Shown here: positions 35,321 through 44,411 of the stretch, piece by piece
Position numbering within the stretch: position 1 is the stretch's first letter
Layout: the number at the start of each line of letters is the position of its first letter
DNA from: CAVROP01 sp050012175
Lineage (GTDB): Bacteria; Acidobacteriota; Terriglobia; UBA7540
Direction of reading: 5' to 3'
Assembly: GCA_050012175.1 (NCBI GenBank)
Contig: JBEKHR010000019.1
Coordinates: 33,366 to 97,365 of the forward strand
Length of the DNA stretch: 64,000 nt
The notes under the pieces: generated by a model
Database searches by the model: none
What the model was told of the DNA's origin: nothing
What the model saw: only the letters and a program-made list of their open reading frames with translations
Translations under genes and position numbers: made by a program

Positions 35321-36475
35321 CTAGATTCCGAACTCCTTTCGCAATACCTCCGCCTTATCCGTTCGCTCCCATGTGAACTCGGGCTCCGAGCGGCCAAAGT
35401 GGCCGTAGGCGGCGGTTTTCTTGTAAATCGGGCGCAGCAGGTCCAAGGATTCAATGATTCCTTTGGGGGTCAACCTGAAGTGTGCGCGAACCAAAACTTC
35501 CAGCTTGCAGTCATCGACTTTGCCGGTCCCGAAGGTATCCACCATTACGGAAACCGGTTCCGCGACTCCGATGGCGTAGGCCAATTGGACCTCCGCGCGG
35601 TTGGCTAGTCCGGATGCAACAAGGTTCTTCGCAATGTAGCGAGCCATGTAAGTGGCGGAACGGTCCACCTTGGTGGGATCCTTGCCGGAAAAAGACCCGC
35701 CCCCGTGGTGCGCCATGCCACCGTAAGTGTCCACGATGATTTTTCGCCCGGTAAGTCCGGAATCACCTACCGGCCCGCCGATTACAAAACGCCCGGTAGG
35801 ATTAATGTGGTACTTAGTACCCGGGTCGAGCATGTGGGCGGGAATTACCGGCTTGATGACGCACTGCAACACGCCCTCGCGAACCGTTTCAATCGCCACC
35901 TTGTCAGAATGCTGGGTGGAAACGACGACAGCTTCCACGCGCACGGGCTTGGCTCCCTCGTACTCCACGGTGACCTGGGACTTGCCGTCCGGACGGAGAA
36001 AACCGAGAATTCCCTGGCGGCGGGCTTCCGCAAGACGCAGGCAAAGCTTATGCGCCATCATGATGGGGAACGGCATCAACTCTTCGGTCTCGTCGCACGC
36101 ATAGCCGAACATCAGTCCCTGGTCTCCGGCCCCGCCCGTGTCTACCCCCATGGCAATATCCGCGCTTTGTCTAGTCAGATTTGGGATTACTCTGCATGTA
36201 TCGGCCGTGAACCCGGCATCCGGTTGGGTATACCCAATAGTGCGAATCGTCTCCCGAACCAGTGGATCGATCTCGAGCTTTGCCCTTGTCGTTACCTCGC
36301 CGACCACATAGACGTTCTGGTCCTTAACAACGGTCTCACAGGCGACGCGGCCCAACCGGTCCTCGGTCAGGACAGCATCCAGGACCGCATCGGAAATCTG
36401 ATCACAAATCTTGTCGGGATGCCCCTCGGTGACGGATTCAGACGTAAAGAGATGATGTTGCTTCGGCCCAGACAC
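35321..36475 (-). CDS. metK: S-adenosylmethionine synthetase
   Basis: The 384-residue protein is a full-length MetK: FTSESVTEGHPDKICDQISD, GAGDQGLMFGYACDET (ATP-binding), GGMAHHGGGSFSGKDPTKVD (P-loop-like) and RSATYMARYIAKNLVASGLA. It joins Met and ATP to make SAM in the cytoplasm. Translation starts at GTG 36475 after an ideal AAGGAGG. A sigma70-like promoter lies upstream (36528-36557). I see no SAM riboswitch in the short leader. SAM made here would serve the radical SAM and methyltransfer enzymes of the cell. Confidence 0.97.
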   Translation of the reverse strand: MSGPKQHHLFTSESVTEGHPDKICDQISDAVLDAVLTEDRLGRVACETVVKDQNVYVVGEVTTRAKLEIDPLVRETIRTIGYTQPDAGFTADTCRVIPNLTRQSADIAMGVDTGGAGDQGLMFGYACDETEELMPFPIMMAHKLCLRLAEARRQGILGFLRPDGKSQVTVEYEGAKPVRVEAVVVSTQHSDKVAIETVREGVLQCVIKPVIPAHMLDPGTKYHINPTGRFVIGGPVGDSGLTGRKIIVDTYGGMAHHGGGSFSGKDPTKVDRSATYMARYIAKNLVASGLANRAEVQLAYAIGVAEPVSVMVDTFGTGKVDDCKLEVLVRAHFRLTPKGIIESLDLLRPIYKKTAAYGHFGRSEPEFTWERTDKAEVLRKEFGI

Positions 36476-36527
36476 GCAGAGCCTCCTTGGTATTTACTAG
36501 GAATGTGACGGCCAGCACAAACATCTG

Positions 36528-36557
36528 ACCCTAGCATAAGCTGCGGAAAAGTGTCAA
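36528..36557 (-). promoter_or_regulatory. Probable sigma70-type promoter of metK-ahcY
   Basis: On the minus strand TTGACA (36552-36557) is followed after 18 bp by TAGGGT (36528-36533), about 53 bp before the GTG start. The -35 box is perfect and the -10 box weak. Confidence 0.5.
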
Positions 36558-36627
36558 CGCTTTCAATCCGTTGGTGGTGTCCCATTGTGAGCGTCAAATT
36601 AGGACAGTACCAGGCCGCCGCGCGTCC

Positions 36628-37735
36628 CTACGCCGGCTTTACCAGACTCCGGCGGGACAACAGGTAGGCTTTCAGGAAGGGATCGATGTCTCCGTCGAGG
36701 ACGCGGTCAGTATCTCCCATTTCAAATTTCGTTCGATGGTCCTTAATGAGCCGATAGGGGTGTAAAACGTAGGACCGGATCTGGCTGCCAAAATCGATAT
36801 CCGCCTTTGCGGCCTCGAGCTTGTCAGCCGCTTCCCGCCGTTTGCGCAGTTCCAACTCGTAGAGTCTCGAACGCAGGAACTTCATCGCCATTTCCTTATT
36901 GCGGTGCTGCGAGCGCTCATTCTGACACTGGGCGACAGTTCCGGTGGGGATGTGGGTGATACGCACGGCGGAGTCCGTCGTGTTGACGTGCTGCCCGCCC
37001 TTGCCGGTTGAGCGATAGGTTTCAACCCTGAGTTCATCCGGCTTGATTTCAATATTGATCGTGTCATCGATCTCCGGGCTGACAAATACAGACGCGAAAG
37101 AGGTGTGCCGGCGGGCGGCTTGGTCAAAGGGCGAGATCCGTACCAACCGGTGGACGCCAGTCTCACCGCTCAACATGCCGTATGCGTAATCGCCGGCCAC
37201 CGTAAAAGTGGCGGATTTAAGCCCCGCCTCCTCCCCAGATTGATAATCATTCAGTGTAAAGGCGAAGCCGTGACGTTCCGCCCATCGCTTGTACATGCGG
37301 AGCAACATCTCGGCCCAGTCCTGCGACTCGGTCCCGCCCGCTCCCGGGTGAATCGCGACGATGGCATTCAGGCGGTCGTTTTCACCGGCGAGAATGGTCT
37401 CCGTCTCAATGCGCTCTACCTCTTGCCGAAGTGCCTCTAATTCGGTCCTCAACTCACCCTCAACTGGTTCGCCCTCGCGTGCCAATTCGAAGTAGGCATC
37501 CACATCGGCCAGCCGCTGAGCGAGTTTGTCGTCTTCTTCGATCTTCTCGCTCAAACGCTTCCGCGCGGTCAGGATTTTCTGGGAAGCTTCCTGGTCCTGC
37601 CAGAAATCAGGCCGGGCTATTTGTTTATCGAGGGTTTCAAATTCTTTGCGGCGCTGAGGGGCGTCAAAGAAAGCTCCGCAGTTCGATGGCGCGTCGCTTC
37701 CAGTCGTCATATTCCCTTTGCAGTTCTTCGATCAC
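36628..37735 (-). CDS. prfB: Peptide chain release factor 2 with programmed +1 frameshift
   Basis: The start is GTG 37735 after AGGAG. The first 23 codons (VIEELQREYDDWKRRAIELR...) end at CTT TGA C (37663-37669), the classic RF2 slippery site. A +1 shift at CTT continues as DAPQRRKEFETLDKQI to 36628, giving about 368 residues, the usual RF2 length. GGAG lies 4 nt before the slip codon and can act as the stimulating Shine-Dalgarno. Class I RF motifs are present: SPF (RISPFDQAARR) for UGA/UAA reading and GGQ (STGKGGQHVNTTDS) for peptide release. The in-frame UGA gives autoregulation: low RF2 favours the shift. Confidence 0.96.
37663..37669 (-). promoter_or_regulatory. RF2 frameshift site CTTTGAC
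   Basis: CTT (codon 23), UGA and C match the conserved bacterial RF2 recoding site; the zero frame stops here and the +1 frame encodes the rest of RF2. Confidence 0.95.
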
Positions 37736-37785
37736 GTTTGCTCCTGATTCCAAATGGTGGAGGACGCGTGGTCATTGCCCAATCC

Positions 37786-37875
37786 CAGGCTTGCGACCCC
37801 CTCACCCGTCCCGCGTCCCGATGAAGTGCATCGGGATCGCGGGCCACCCTCTCCCCCAAGGGGGAGAGGGTTAGA
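37786..37875. repeat. CCCTCACCC...CTCTCCCCC-type palindromic repeat
   Basis: Contains CCCCCTCACCCG, a hairpin (CGATGAAGTGCATCG) and CTCTCCCCCAAGGGGGAGAG. Related units lie inside 9318-9493 and at 57790-57945. The interval 37736-38044 holds no gene; its second half (37915-38025) is an inverted copy of the repeat at 28838. Confidence 0.65.
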
Positions 37876-38044
37876 AACGTCTCAGCAGAAATGTAGAAGA
37901 TGTAATCGCCGCTACGCTGTCATTCCGAGTCCTTCGCTGTCATTCTGATCCCGCCCTGCGGTCCCGCTACAGCGGGATCGCTCTGCCCGCTCAGGATAAA
38001 CTGCGCGAGGAATCTCGCTGTGCCCATTCGCCGCTACTGGTCCG

Positions 38045-39619
38045 TCAGCCGACGGATAAAATCGCCGCGCCAAGGACCATCACCACAGCCAGGGCCGCGC
38101 ACAGCCACGCGAAGACATCGCCGCGCTTGGTATAGAAGGTCTGGCCTCGACAGTAACTGAAGTTAGCAGGTAAGACCATCGTTCGATGGCGCGCGATTCG
38201 TTTCTCCACCCGCCCGTAGGGATCTATCAATGCGGTAATGCCGTCGTTCGTTGCGCGCAACAAGTAGCGGTGATTCTCAATCGCCCGGAAGCGCGCCATC
38301 TCCAGGTGTTGAAAGGCCGCGGCTGAGTCGCCATACCAGGCATCATTCGAAATATTCACCAGCACCTGGGCGCCCGTCAAGGCAATCCTTCTGACCAGTT
38401 GAGGGAAGATGTCCTCGTAACAAATGAAGATGCCAATCGTGCCTTCTGGCGTCTCCGCGACGCGGTAGCTGGTCCCAGGAACGAAGTTCCCCACTTCCGC
38501 GGTAATCTTTCCGATCTTATCTGGAAAGGCCCAGGCCGGAACGTACTCACCAAACGGCACCAAATGCATTTTATCATATTGCAGGATTTCGCGCCCCTCC
38601 GGGTCTACAACCACGGCGCTGTTCGTGATCTCCGAGGGTCCTACACCGAGCGGCACAACCGTGTTCACCACTACGTACGCCCCGCCCTGGCGCGCCATCC
38701 TCCCCACAGCCTTCCTGAAAACCTGATCGCGGGTGAAATAGAAGGGCGCAGGGTTTTCCGCCCAGATAATAAGGGGCGGCGCAACGATGTGCGGCGCCCC
38801 CTTCTCGTCCAATGCGATGTTTTCTCTCCGTCTTTGGTCTGAAAGTGCATCCAAGGACATGTTCACAAGCTGATTCAACTTTGCGGGATTAAGCCAGGGC
38901 GCCCAGGTGGTGGCCGATCCCTCATCCAGCGGCACATTGGGTTGCACCAAAAGCGCGAGATTCGGGCCTTTAGTGGGGACGGGCGGCGCGAACGCCCAAT
39001 TCCCAATGAGCAGGAGCGCAATCCACCCAGCCAGCACCAGGCCAGGCCATCTCGTCCCCCAGTGCAGCAATGCCCATGCCCCCAGCGCGCTCGTCGTGGC
39101 CGCCAGGAACGACAGCCCGTAAACCCCGGTCACGCAGGCGATTTGCCTTAAGCCAGCAGATTGCACACCGTAGCCGAGGAGGTTCCAAGGAAAGCCCGTA
39201 ATCAGGTACGTGCGGGCAATCTCCATGGCCACCCACAGGAATGGGCTAAGTAGCAAGGCGAGTGCAGGCGACCGGCGAGCCACCCACCCTGCAATCAAGC
39301 CGAATACTCCAAAAAAGACAGAACAGACCATCACGAAGAGCAGCAGCGCTGTCACGGCAAGGCTCAGACTGAGCCCGCCGTATTGCCGCGTGACCTCGAC
39401 AAACCAGTAGCAACTCCCAGCAAGAAAGATGGCCCCGCTGAGATACCCCCAACCAAAAGCGCGCCAGGGACTCGCCTCGCCCGCCAATACGAGCAGCAGC
39501 GGGAGGACGGCGATCCAGACCAAGGGATGAAGATTAAGCTTCGGGAAACAGGCTACAAGGAAGAAACCACTGAGGGCCCCGGCGACCCACCGAACCGGAG
39601 TCTTTTTGAACAGATTCAT
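38045..39619 (-). CDS. lnt: Apolipoprotein N-acyltransferase
   Basis: The 524-residue inner-membrane enzyme adds the third acyl chain to lipoproteins. About seven N-terminal membrane segments (10-210) are followed by a periplasmic nitrilase domain with the catalytic triad Glu288 (LIIWAENPAPF), Lys350 (QYDKMHLVPFGEYVP) and Cys400 (GIFICYEDIFPQL), and a final membrane helix. All key residues are present. The ATG at 39619 lies at the edge of a TCATTGA heptad array, which supplies the start codon and leaves no Shine-Dalgarno motif. The downstream BamD-like lipoprotein at 52.6 kb is a likely substrate. Confidence 0.96.
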   Translation of the reverse strand: MNLFKKTPVRWVAGALSGFFLVACFPKLNLHPLVWIAVLPLLLVLAGEASPWRAFGWGYLSGAIFLAGSCYWFVEVTRQYGGLSLSLAVTALLLFVMVCSVFFGVFGLIAGWVARRSPALALLLSPFLWVAMEIARTYLITGFPWNLLGYGVQSAGLRQIACVTGVYGLSFLAATTSALGAWALLHWGTRWPGLVLAGWIALLLIGNWAFAPPVPTKGPNLALLVQPNVPLDEGSATTWAPWLNPAKLNQLVNMSLDALSDQRRRENIALDEKGAPHIVAPPLIIWAENPAPFYFTRDQVFRKAVGRMARQGGAYVVVNTVVPLGVGPSEITNSAVVVDPEGREILQYDKMHLVPFGEYVPAWAFPDKIGKITAEVGNFVPGTSYRVAETPEGTIGIFICYEDIFPQLVRRIALTGAQVLVNISNDAWYGDSAAAFQHLEMARFRAIENHRYLLRATNDGITALIDPYGRVEKRIARHRTMVLPANFSYCRGQTFYTKRGDVFAWLCAALAVVMVLGAAILSVG

Positions 39620-39655
39620 TGATTCATTGATTCATCGGTTCATTCATTCATTGAG
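39617..39655. repeat. Heptad array at the lnt start
   Basis: GATTCATTGATTCATTGATT and following copies of the TCATTGA heptad end within the first codons of lnt. Same sequence family as the palindromic elements at 32204 and 33879, but only one arm is present. Confidence 0.7.
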
Positions 39656-39694
39656 GCGCGGGCGACCCGCCGAACCGGAATCTCTTTAGAGAGC

Positions 39695-40363
39695 TCAGTG
39701 TTTGATGAAGGGCTTGAACCCTTCCTGTGTGAGCTTCGTCCGCACCTTTTCCGCATCATCCTTCGACTTGAACGGGCCAACCTGAACCCGGTACAGGTTG
39801 TCATTGGCGTGCGCGTATTCGGGCGTAACCAGAAATACCGGGTAGCCGCGCTCTTCCAGGATTTTCACAAGCGCGTCGGCATCTTGTTTGGTCCTCGAAG
39901 CCACAACCTGGACCGTGAATCCGACGCCGACTTCCCCGACCGCGGCAGGACGAGTTGAGGTCGCGCCAGGTTCAGGTTCCCTTTCGGCCTCCGCGGGCGA
40001 TGGGTGAGGCGCCGTCACGGGTGACGCGGTGCCGGGCGCCGTTACAGGTTTCTGCTCGCCGGGTGGTGAAGCAGGGGCGCTGGCTTCCATGGATGCGAGC
40101 GGCGGCGGAACAGAGGTTGTGGATGGCGTCGCACCACTGGATCCGACCGGCGTGGTCTCGAGGGGAGTATTGACGGTCGGCGGAATCGTGGCAGAAGTTG
40201 CGACACGCTCCGTGACCGGCGCCATCCGCGCTGACCTTTCGTTGAATCCCACCAGGAAACCCAGCGAGAAGAAAACCCCGCAAACGGCTACCCCCGCCAA
40301 GAACACCAGGATAAGGTGCCGCGTGGATAGCCCTTTGTCGCCAGGAACACGGTCAGCATTCAT
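39695..40363 (-). CDS. SPOR-domain membrane protein
   Basis: The protein has 222 residues from ATG 40363 (AGAGG 7 nt upstream; an earlier TTG is less likely). One membrane helix lies at about 17-40 (HLILVFLAGVAVCGVFFSLG). A Pro/Ala/Thr-rich linker and a C-terminal SPOR domain of about 75 residues follow (GFTVQVVASRTKQDADALVK, YRVQVGPFKSKDDAEKVRTK). SPOR domains bind denuded glycan strands at division septa. The protein probably localises to the septum; a FtsN-like or DedD-like role is possible. Confidence 0.88.
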   Translation of the reverse strand: MNADRVPGDKGLSTRHLILVFLAGVAVCGVFFSLGFLVGFNERSARMAPVTERVATSATIPPTVNTPLETTPVGSSGATPSTTSVPPPLASMEASAPASPPGEQKPVTAPGTASPVTAPHPSPAEAEREPEPGATSTRPAAVGEVGVGFTVQVVASRTKQDADALVKILEERGYPVFLVTPEYAHANDNLYRVQVGPFKSKDDAEKVRTKLTQEGFKPFIKH

Positions 40364-40411
40364 GGTCAACCTCTTGATACCTTGCCTCAGGCCCCTGGTG
40401 TCTCCCGCCCA

Positions 40412-41185
40412 TTACTTGTTTTCTCCTCCGGGCGCAGTGTGGGCGCCGGCCTTTCCGAGCAAAGCACTCAGTAGCTCAATCGGGATCGGAAAGACAATGG
40501 TCGTATTCTTCTCGGTTCCGATTTCGGCCAAAGTCTGAAGGTAACGCAGGGTGATGGTGATGGGCTCCTTGGCCAGAATGCTGGCGGCCTCGGAGAGCTT
40601 TTCTGAAGCTTGAAACTCCCCGTCGGCGTTGATGATCTTGGCCCGGCGCTCGCGCTCCGCTTCAGCTTGCCGCGCAATCGCGCGCTGCATGTCCTGTGGC
40701 AAGTCAACCTGCTTCACTTCCACCTTGGTCACCTTGATGCCCCAGGGCTCAGTGTGTACATCAAGAATGCTTTGCAGACGCGAATTGAGCTTTTCGCGCT
40801 GGGAAAGCAAATCGTCGAGTTCCACTTCACCCAGCACCGACCGAAGGCAGGTTTGCGCGAGCTGCTCAACTTGGTAGCGGTAGTTCTGAACCTGCACGAT
40901 CGCCTTTTGGGCGCTCAGGACCCGGAAGAAAACCACGGCATTCACTTTCAACGAAACGTTGTCCCGAGTGATGACATCCTGCGGCGGGATCTCCCAAGCC
41001 ACCTCCTGCAGCGTGACCCTAATGATCTTGTCAATGGGCCAGAGGATGAAGATCAGCCCAGGCCCTTTGTCCGTTGCCAAAAGCCTGCCCAAACGAAAAG
41101 TGACTGCCCGCTCGTATTCCCTCAATACATTCAAACAAGCCGAAAGCCACAGGAAAATGATGACGGCCACGACGATGTAGACCAT
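40412..41185 (-). CDS. SPFH/band 7 (stomatin-like) protein
   Basis: The 257-residue protein has an N-terminal membrane helix (VYIVVAVIIFLWLSACLN) and an SPFH domain: LREYERAVTFRLGRLLATDK, GPGLIFILWPIDKIIRVTLQ and LLSQREKLNSRLQSILDVHT, then a coiled-coil rich in Ala, Glu and Arg (AIARQAEAERERRAKIINAD). It matches slipins, membrane scaffold proteins that are usually encoded beside an NfeD protease, as here (next gene upstream, 156 nt away). AAGGAG precedes ATG 41185. Likely role: membrane microdomain organisation with NfeD. Confidence 0.93.
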   Translation of the reverse strand: MVYIVVAVIIFLWLSACLNVLREYERAVTFRLGRLLATDKGPGLIFILWPIDKIIRVTLQEVAWEIPPQDVITRDNVSLKVNAVVFFRVLSAQKAIVQVQNYRYQVEQLAQTCLRSVLGEVELDDLLSQREKLNSRLQSILDVHTEPWGIKVTKVEVKQVDLPQDMQRAIARQAEAERERRAKIINADGEFQASEKLSEAASILAKEPITITLRYLQTLAEIGTEKNTTIVFPIPIELLSALLGKAGAHTAPGGENK

Positions 41186-41341
41186 GTTGCGCTCCTTTTC
41201 GCGTTCTTGACGCGGTTAAGATGCCGGTTTCCGAATGATCGACCACGGAATCCCAGGCGATGACCCGAAGCATTCTCTTTATCTGGTATCCGGCCAAAAG
41301 GGGAGCGGCGATGCTCATTCCCTCCTAGCTTGCTTGCAAGT

Positions 41342-42658
41342 CTATTTGCGTTCCGGGACAGGCTCAACTACCAGAGTCAATCCCTCCACTTCCCGAACCC
41401 GCACCCGCGTGCCCTTGGCAATCTGCTGCCCAGCGCGCGCCTCCCACAGTTCACCGTGGACTAGAACCGTGCCATAAGGCTCGAGGTCGGTCTTCGCCAC
41501 ACCCAAGGAATTGACCATCCCGGCCTCTCCCGTCACTGCCTTGCGCCTCTTTGCCGCGATGACATATCGCAGCAGAACGACCATGATTACACCGAGCGGC
41601 AGGGCAACGCTGAGCGCTGTGGAGAGGTGAATTCGCGCCTGTGGCCAGGGGGAATTCACAAGGATGAGCGCGCCCAGCACTAAGGCGAGAATGCCACCCG
41701 CCGCCAATACGCCATGCGACATCACCTTGACTTCCAGCGCCAACAGCCCCAGTCCAACGAGAATCAGAAGCACACCCATAGAATTGATGGGCAGTAGATT
41801 AAAGGCGTACATCGCCAAGACCAGGGCGGCCGCCCCAACAACCCCCGGCGCCACCAAACCGGGATGGGTAAACTCAATGTAAAGGCAAGCCAGCCCGATC
41901 GCACCCAGGATAAAGGCTATATTCGGGTCCGCCACCCAGGCAAAGAATTTCTCGAGGGTGGGCATGTCAAAAGACACGATCTCCGCATTTTTCAAACGCA
42001 GGGTTGTGGTCGTGTCGTTGAACCTCTTGATGGTCTGGCCGTCGTATTTCTCGAAGATATCGGAGGGGGTGCTCAGCACCGCGTCAATCAGCTTCCCCTC
42101 CAGGGCTTCCTTATCCGAATAGGACGAACTCTTGCGAACCGCGTCCTCGGCAAGGGTCAAATTCCGCCCGCGCTTACCCGCAATGGAGCGCATGTAAGCC
42201 GCCGCGTCGTTTTCGATTTTGGCCTCCATCGTCTTGCCTATGTCAGCCCCGCCCAGCACCACGGGATGAGCCGCGCCAGAATTCGTCCCGGGGGCCATCA
42301 CCGCCAAGTCGCCGGCTTCCAGAACGAAGAAGCCCGCGGAGGCTGCACCCGCCCCGCTGGGCGCCACGTAGGTGATGACCGGCGCGCTCGAATTGAGGAT
42401 GGCGGAGACGATATCGCGCATCGAGTTCTCGAGGCCGCCCGGCGTGTTCAACTCCAGAAGGACCGCATCCGCATGGCTGTCGTTGGCAGATTTTATGCCG
42501 CGCACCACGAATTCGGCGCTCACGTGGTGAATCATCATGTCCAGGCGGATTTCAACCACTCGAGGGCGAGTCTGGGCCATCGCCGCGGGCAGACAACCCT
42601 CGGCGGCCATTAAAAGGGTGGAAAAAACAACCAACGATCGGAAACGTCGCAATCTCAA
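41342..42658 (-). CDS. NfeD-family membrane-bound ClpP-like serine protease
   Basis: The protein has 438 residues with TTG start 42658, coupled to the upstream TPR gene by a one-step TTGA overlap; AGAAGG lies just before. A signal segment is followed by a ClpP-class domain with Ser107 (SGAGAASAGFFVLEAGD) and Lys147 (MEAKIENDAAAYM), about 40 apart as in the stomatin-specific protease 1510-N. Four to five membrane helices and a C-terminal OB-fold NfeD domain follow (GMVNSLGVAKTDLEPYGTVL, GELWEARAGQQIAKGTRV). It should cleave stomatin-like partners; the SPFH gene next door is the obvious candidate. Confidence 0.93.
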   Translation of the reverse strand: MRLRRFRSLVVFSTLLMAAEGCLPAAMAQTRPRVVEIRLDMMIHHVSAEFVVRGIKSANDSHADAVLLELNTPGGLENSMRDIVSAILNSSAPVITYVAPSGAGAASAGFFVLEAGDLAVMAPGTNSGAAHPVVLGGADIGKTMEAKIENDAAAYMRSIAGKRGRNLTLAEDAVRKSSSYSDKEALEGKLIDAVLSTPSDIFEKYDGQTIKRFNDTTTTLRLKNAEIVSFDMPTLEKFFAWVADPNIAFILGAIGLACLYIEFTHPGLVAPGVVGAAALVLAMYAFNLLPINSMGVLLILVGLGLLALEVKVMSHGVLAAGGILALVLGALILVNSPWPQARIHLSTALSVALPLGVIMVVLLRYVIAAKRRKAVTGEAGMVNSLGVAKTDLEPYGTVLVHGELWEARAGQQIAKGTRVRVREVEGLTLVVEPVPERK

Positions 42659-44289
42659 GGTACCTTCTTTGCTGCCGAGGGGTGCGAGGAGACTTGGCGG
42701 AGCAGTTCCTGCGCCTCTCGGCTTTCCGGGTCGAGCTTTAAGGCCGCCTCGACCTCCTGGCGCGCCTGCTCCGGTCGACCGAGGGAGATATAAACCCGGG
42801 CCAGACCAATGCGACCCGCAAAGCTGTCCTGAAGCTTCAGCGCGATTTGGAATTCCCCGGCCGCCTCCTGGTGCTTGCCCTCCGCTTCGAGAACTTGCGC
42901 CAAGCTCATGCGCGCATCCCTGTCGCCAGGCACCAGCGACGTCGCTTCCTCCAGTTCGCGCTCCGCTTCGGACAAGCGCCCCTCATTGACGAACCTCGCA
43001 CCACGAGACTTGTAGACCGCGGCGTGTTCGTCAGCCGGCATACCTGCGAGCCGCTCTTCGAGCGCGTTGTGCACGGTTAGAGAGAGCAAGCGGAAGGCGC
43101 GTCCATCGAAATTTTTCTTGAGGCGCGGCTGCGGCAAGACGTCCCGTGATAGTCCGGCTTCCGATCCCACTTCGTGCTGGCCCAGCCACTCGAGCTGAGT
43201 CCGTTCCCCCGCCGCATCGCCCAGCTTCCCCAACACAACGGCCAGAAGGGTATGGGCCTCAGAATCGTTGTCATTCAGCCGGATCGCCTCTTCAAGCGAT
43301 TTTGCCGCCTCGCCGTATCGGCGGAGGTTCCAGAGGGTGACGCCGCGGTTAAAACAAAAATCGCCGTCGGTCGGATCGCTCTTAAAGGCCCGCTCGAAAT
43401 CGTCCAGGGCTTCTGCATACCGTCCACCCCGGGCCGCCAGCACGCCCGCATTATTCGCTACCTCGTCCAGCGGGATTTCTTTGCCGATCATTTCAAATGC
43501 CCTCTCAGCCGATGGGTAATGGCCGAGGAAGAATTCATCCACCCCGAAGAGGAAAAGCGATTCAAGGTAGTCAGGGTCGTCGGGGGCCAGTTTCCTGAGC
43601 CACTTCGCCGAGTTGGCATAATCTTTCTGAGCAAAATAGAGCTGGCCAAGGGCAAATGCCGCCCGGTGATCAGCGGGAGCCAACCGGTCAGACTCCAGGA
43701 AGAAGTGAATACGGGTGGGGTCGTCCGTGGCCAGGATGCCCCGGATATAGTTCTCAAAAGCATCCAGCCGCACTTCAGGAAACCTGCGGTCGAAATCCTC
43801 TTCAGTGCCGACCGTGAAATTGGGATCGTAAGAGGCCATCAGCCGCCATACTAATCGTGTCTGGAGGTCCACCAGTTCGGCCAGTTCACCGCTCACCTCG
43901 ATGGCGGGGGAGAGCTTTAACTGGCGGAGGTCAAGCAACCGGGCACTTGCGCTGAGGCGGTTTCCCTCCACATTGAATTTCCCCAAGACAGCCCAATCTA
44001 CGCCCAGGGTTTGAGCTGCCTTGTATTCACTGGCAACAGTCAGAGGTATACCCGCAGGAATACCCAACTGGTCATAGGCGGCATTGCGCTCCCCGCGCTC
44101 CAAAACGTAAAGGCCGGGCCCGGAAAGTCGGGAGGAGAGGGTCTCCGCAAAACTCTCCGAGACCCAATTCAGATCTGCCCGGCTACTCTGGTTTTCAAAG
44201 GGAAAAACCAGGACGGCATGTACCTCGGAGCCGCCAGCGACTCGCCAGGGGATCAACAAGAGTAAGAGTAATCGGAGCGCTCTTCGCAT
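42655..44289 (-). CDS. TPR protein with signal peptide
   Basis: The protein has 544 residues from ATG 44289. After a Leu-rich signal peptide (ALRLLLLLLIPWRVAGG) comes a region resembling TolB/FlgO-like N-terminal domains (VLVFPFENQSSRADLNWVSE, SFAETLSSRLSGPGLYVLER). At least six TPR units follow (for example YAEALDDFERAFKSDPTDGD, YGEAAKSLEEAIRLNDNDSE, PEQARQEVEAALKLDPESRE). It is probably periplasmic and scaffolds other proteins. Its stop overlaps the NfeD start, so it belongs to the same operon. Specific role unknown. Confidence 0.85.
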   Translation of the reverse strand: MRRALRLLLLLLIPWRVAGGSEVHAVLVFPFENQSSRADLNWVSESFAETLSSRLSGPGLYVLERGERNAAYDQLGIPAGIPLTVASEYKAAQTLGVDWAVLGKFNVEGNRLSASARLLDLRQLKLSPAIEVSGELAELVDLQTRLVWRLMASYDPNFTVGTEEDFDRRFPEVRLDAFENYIRGILATDDPTRIHFFLESDRLAPADHRAAFALGQLYFAQKDYANSAKWLRKLAPDDPDYLESLFLFGVDEFFLGHYPSAERAFEMIGKEIPLDEVANNAGVLAARGGRYAEALDDFERAFKSDPTDGDFCFNRGVTLWNLRRYGEAAKSLEEAIRLNDNDSEAHTLLAVVLGKLGDAAGERTQLEWLGQHEVGSEAGLSRDVLPQPRLKKNFDGRAFRLLSLTVHNALEERLAGMPADEHAAVYKSRGARFVNEGRLSEAERELEEATSLVPGDRDARMSLAQVLEAEGKHQEAAGEFQIALKLQDSFAGRIGLARVYISLGRPEQARQEVEAALKLDPESREAQELLRQVSSHPSAAKKVP

Positions 44290-44411
44290 CAAGACTCAAT
44301 CCGGAACCTGCATTATAGCATTGACTCTGGCGTTGCGCGTGGCAGAGGAATCTCCTCGATCCCCTATGCGACGCTGGAGGCATGCTTTTATCACCCAAGG
44401 CGTATTCGGAT

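Noticed and set aside
36476..36560. Possible SAM riboswitch before metK
   Set aside because: The leader from the likely promoter to the start is only about 50 nt and shows no SAM-I or SAM-II type helices.
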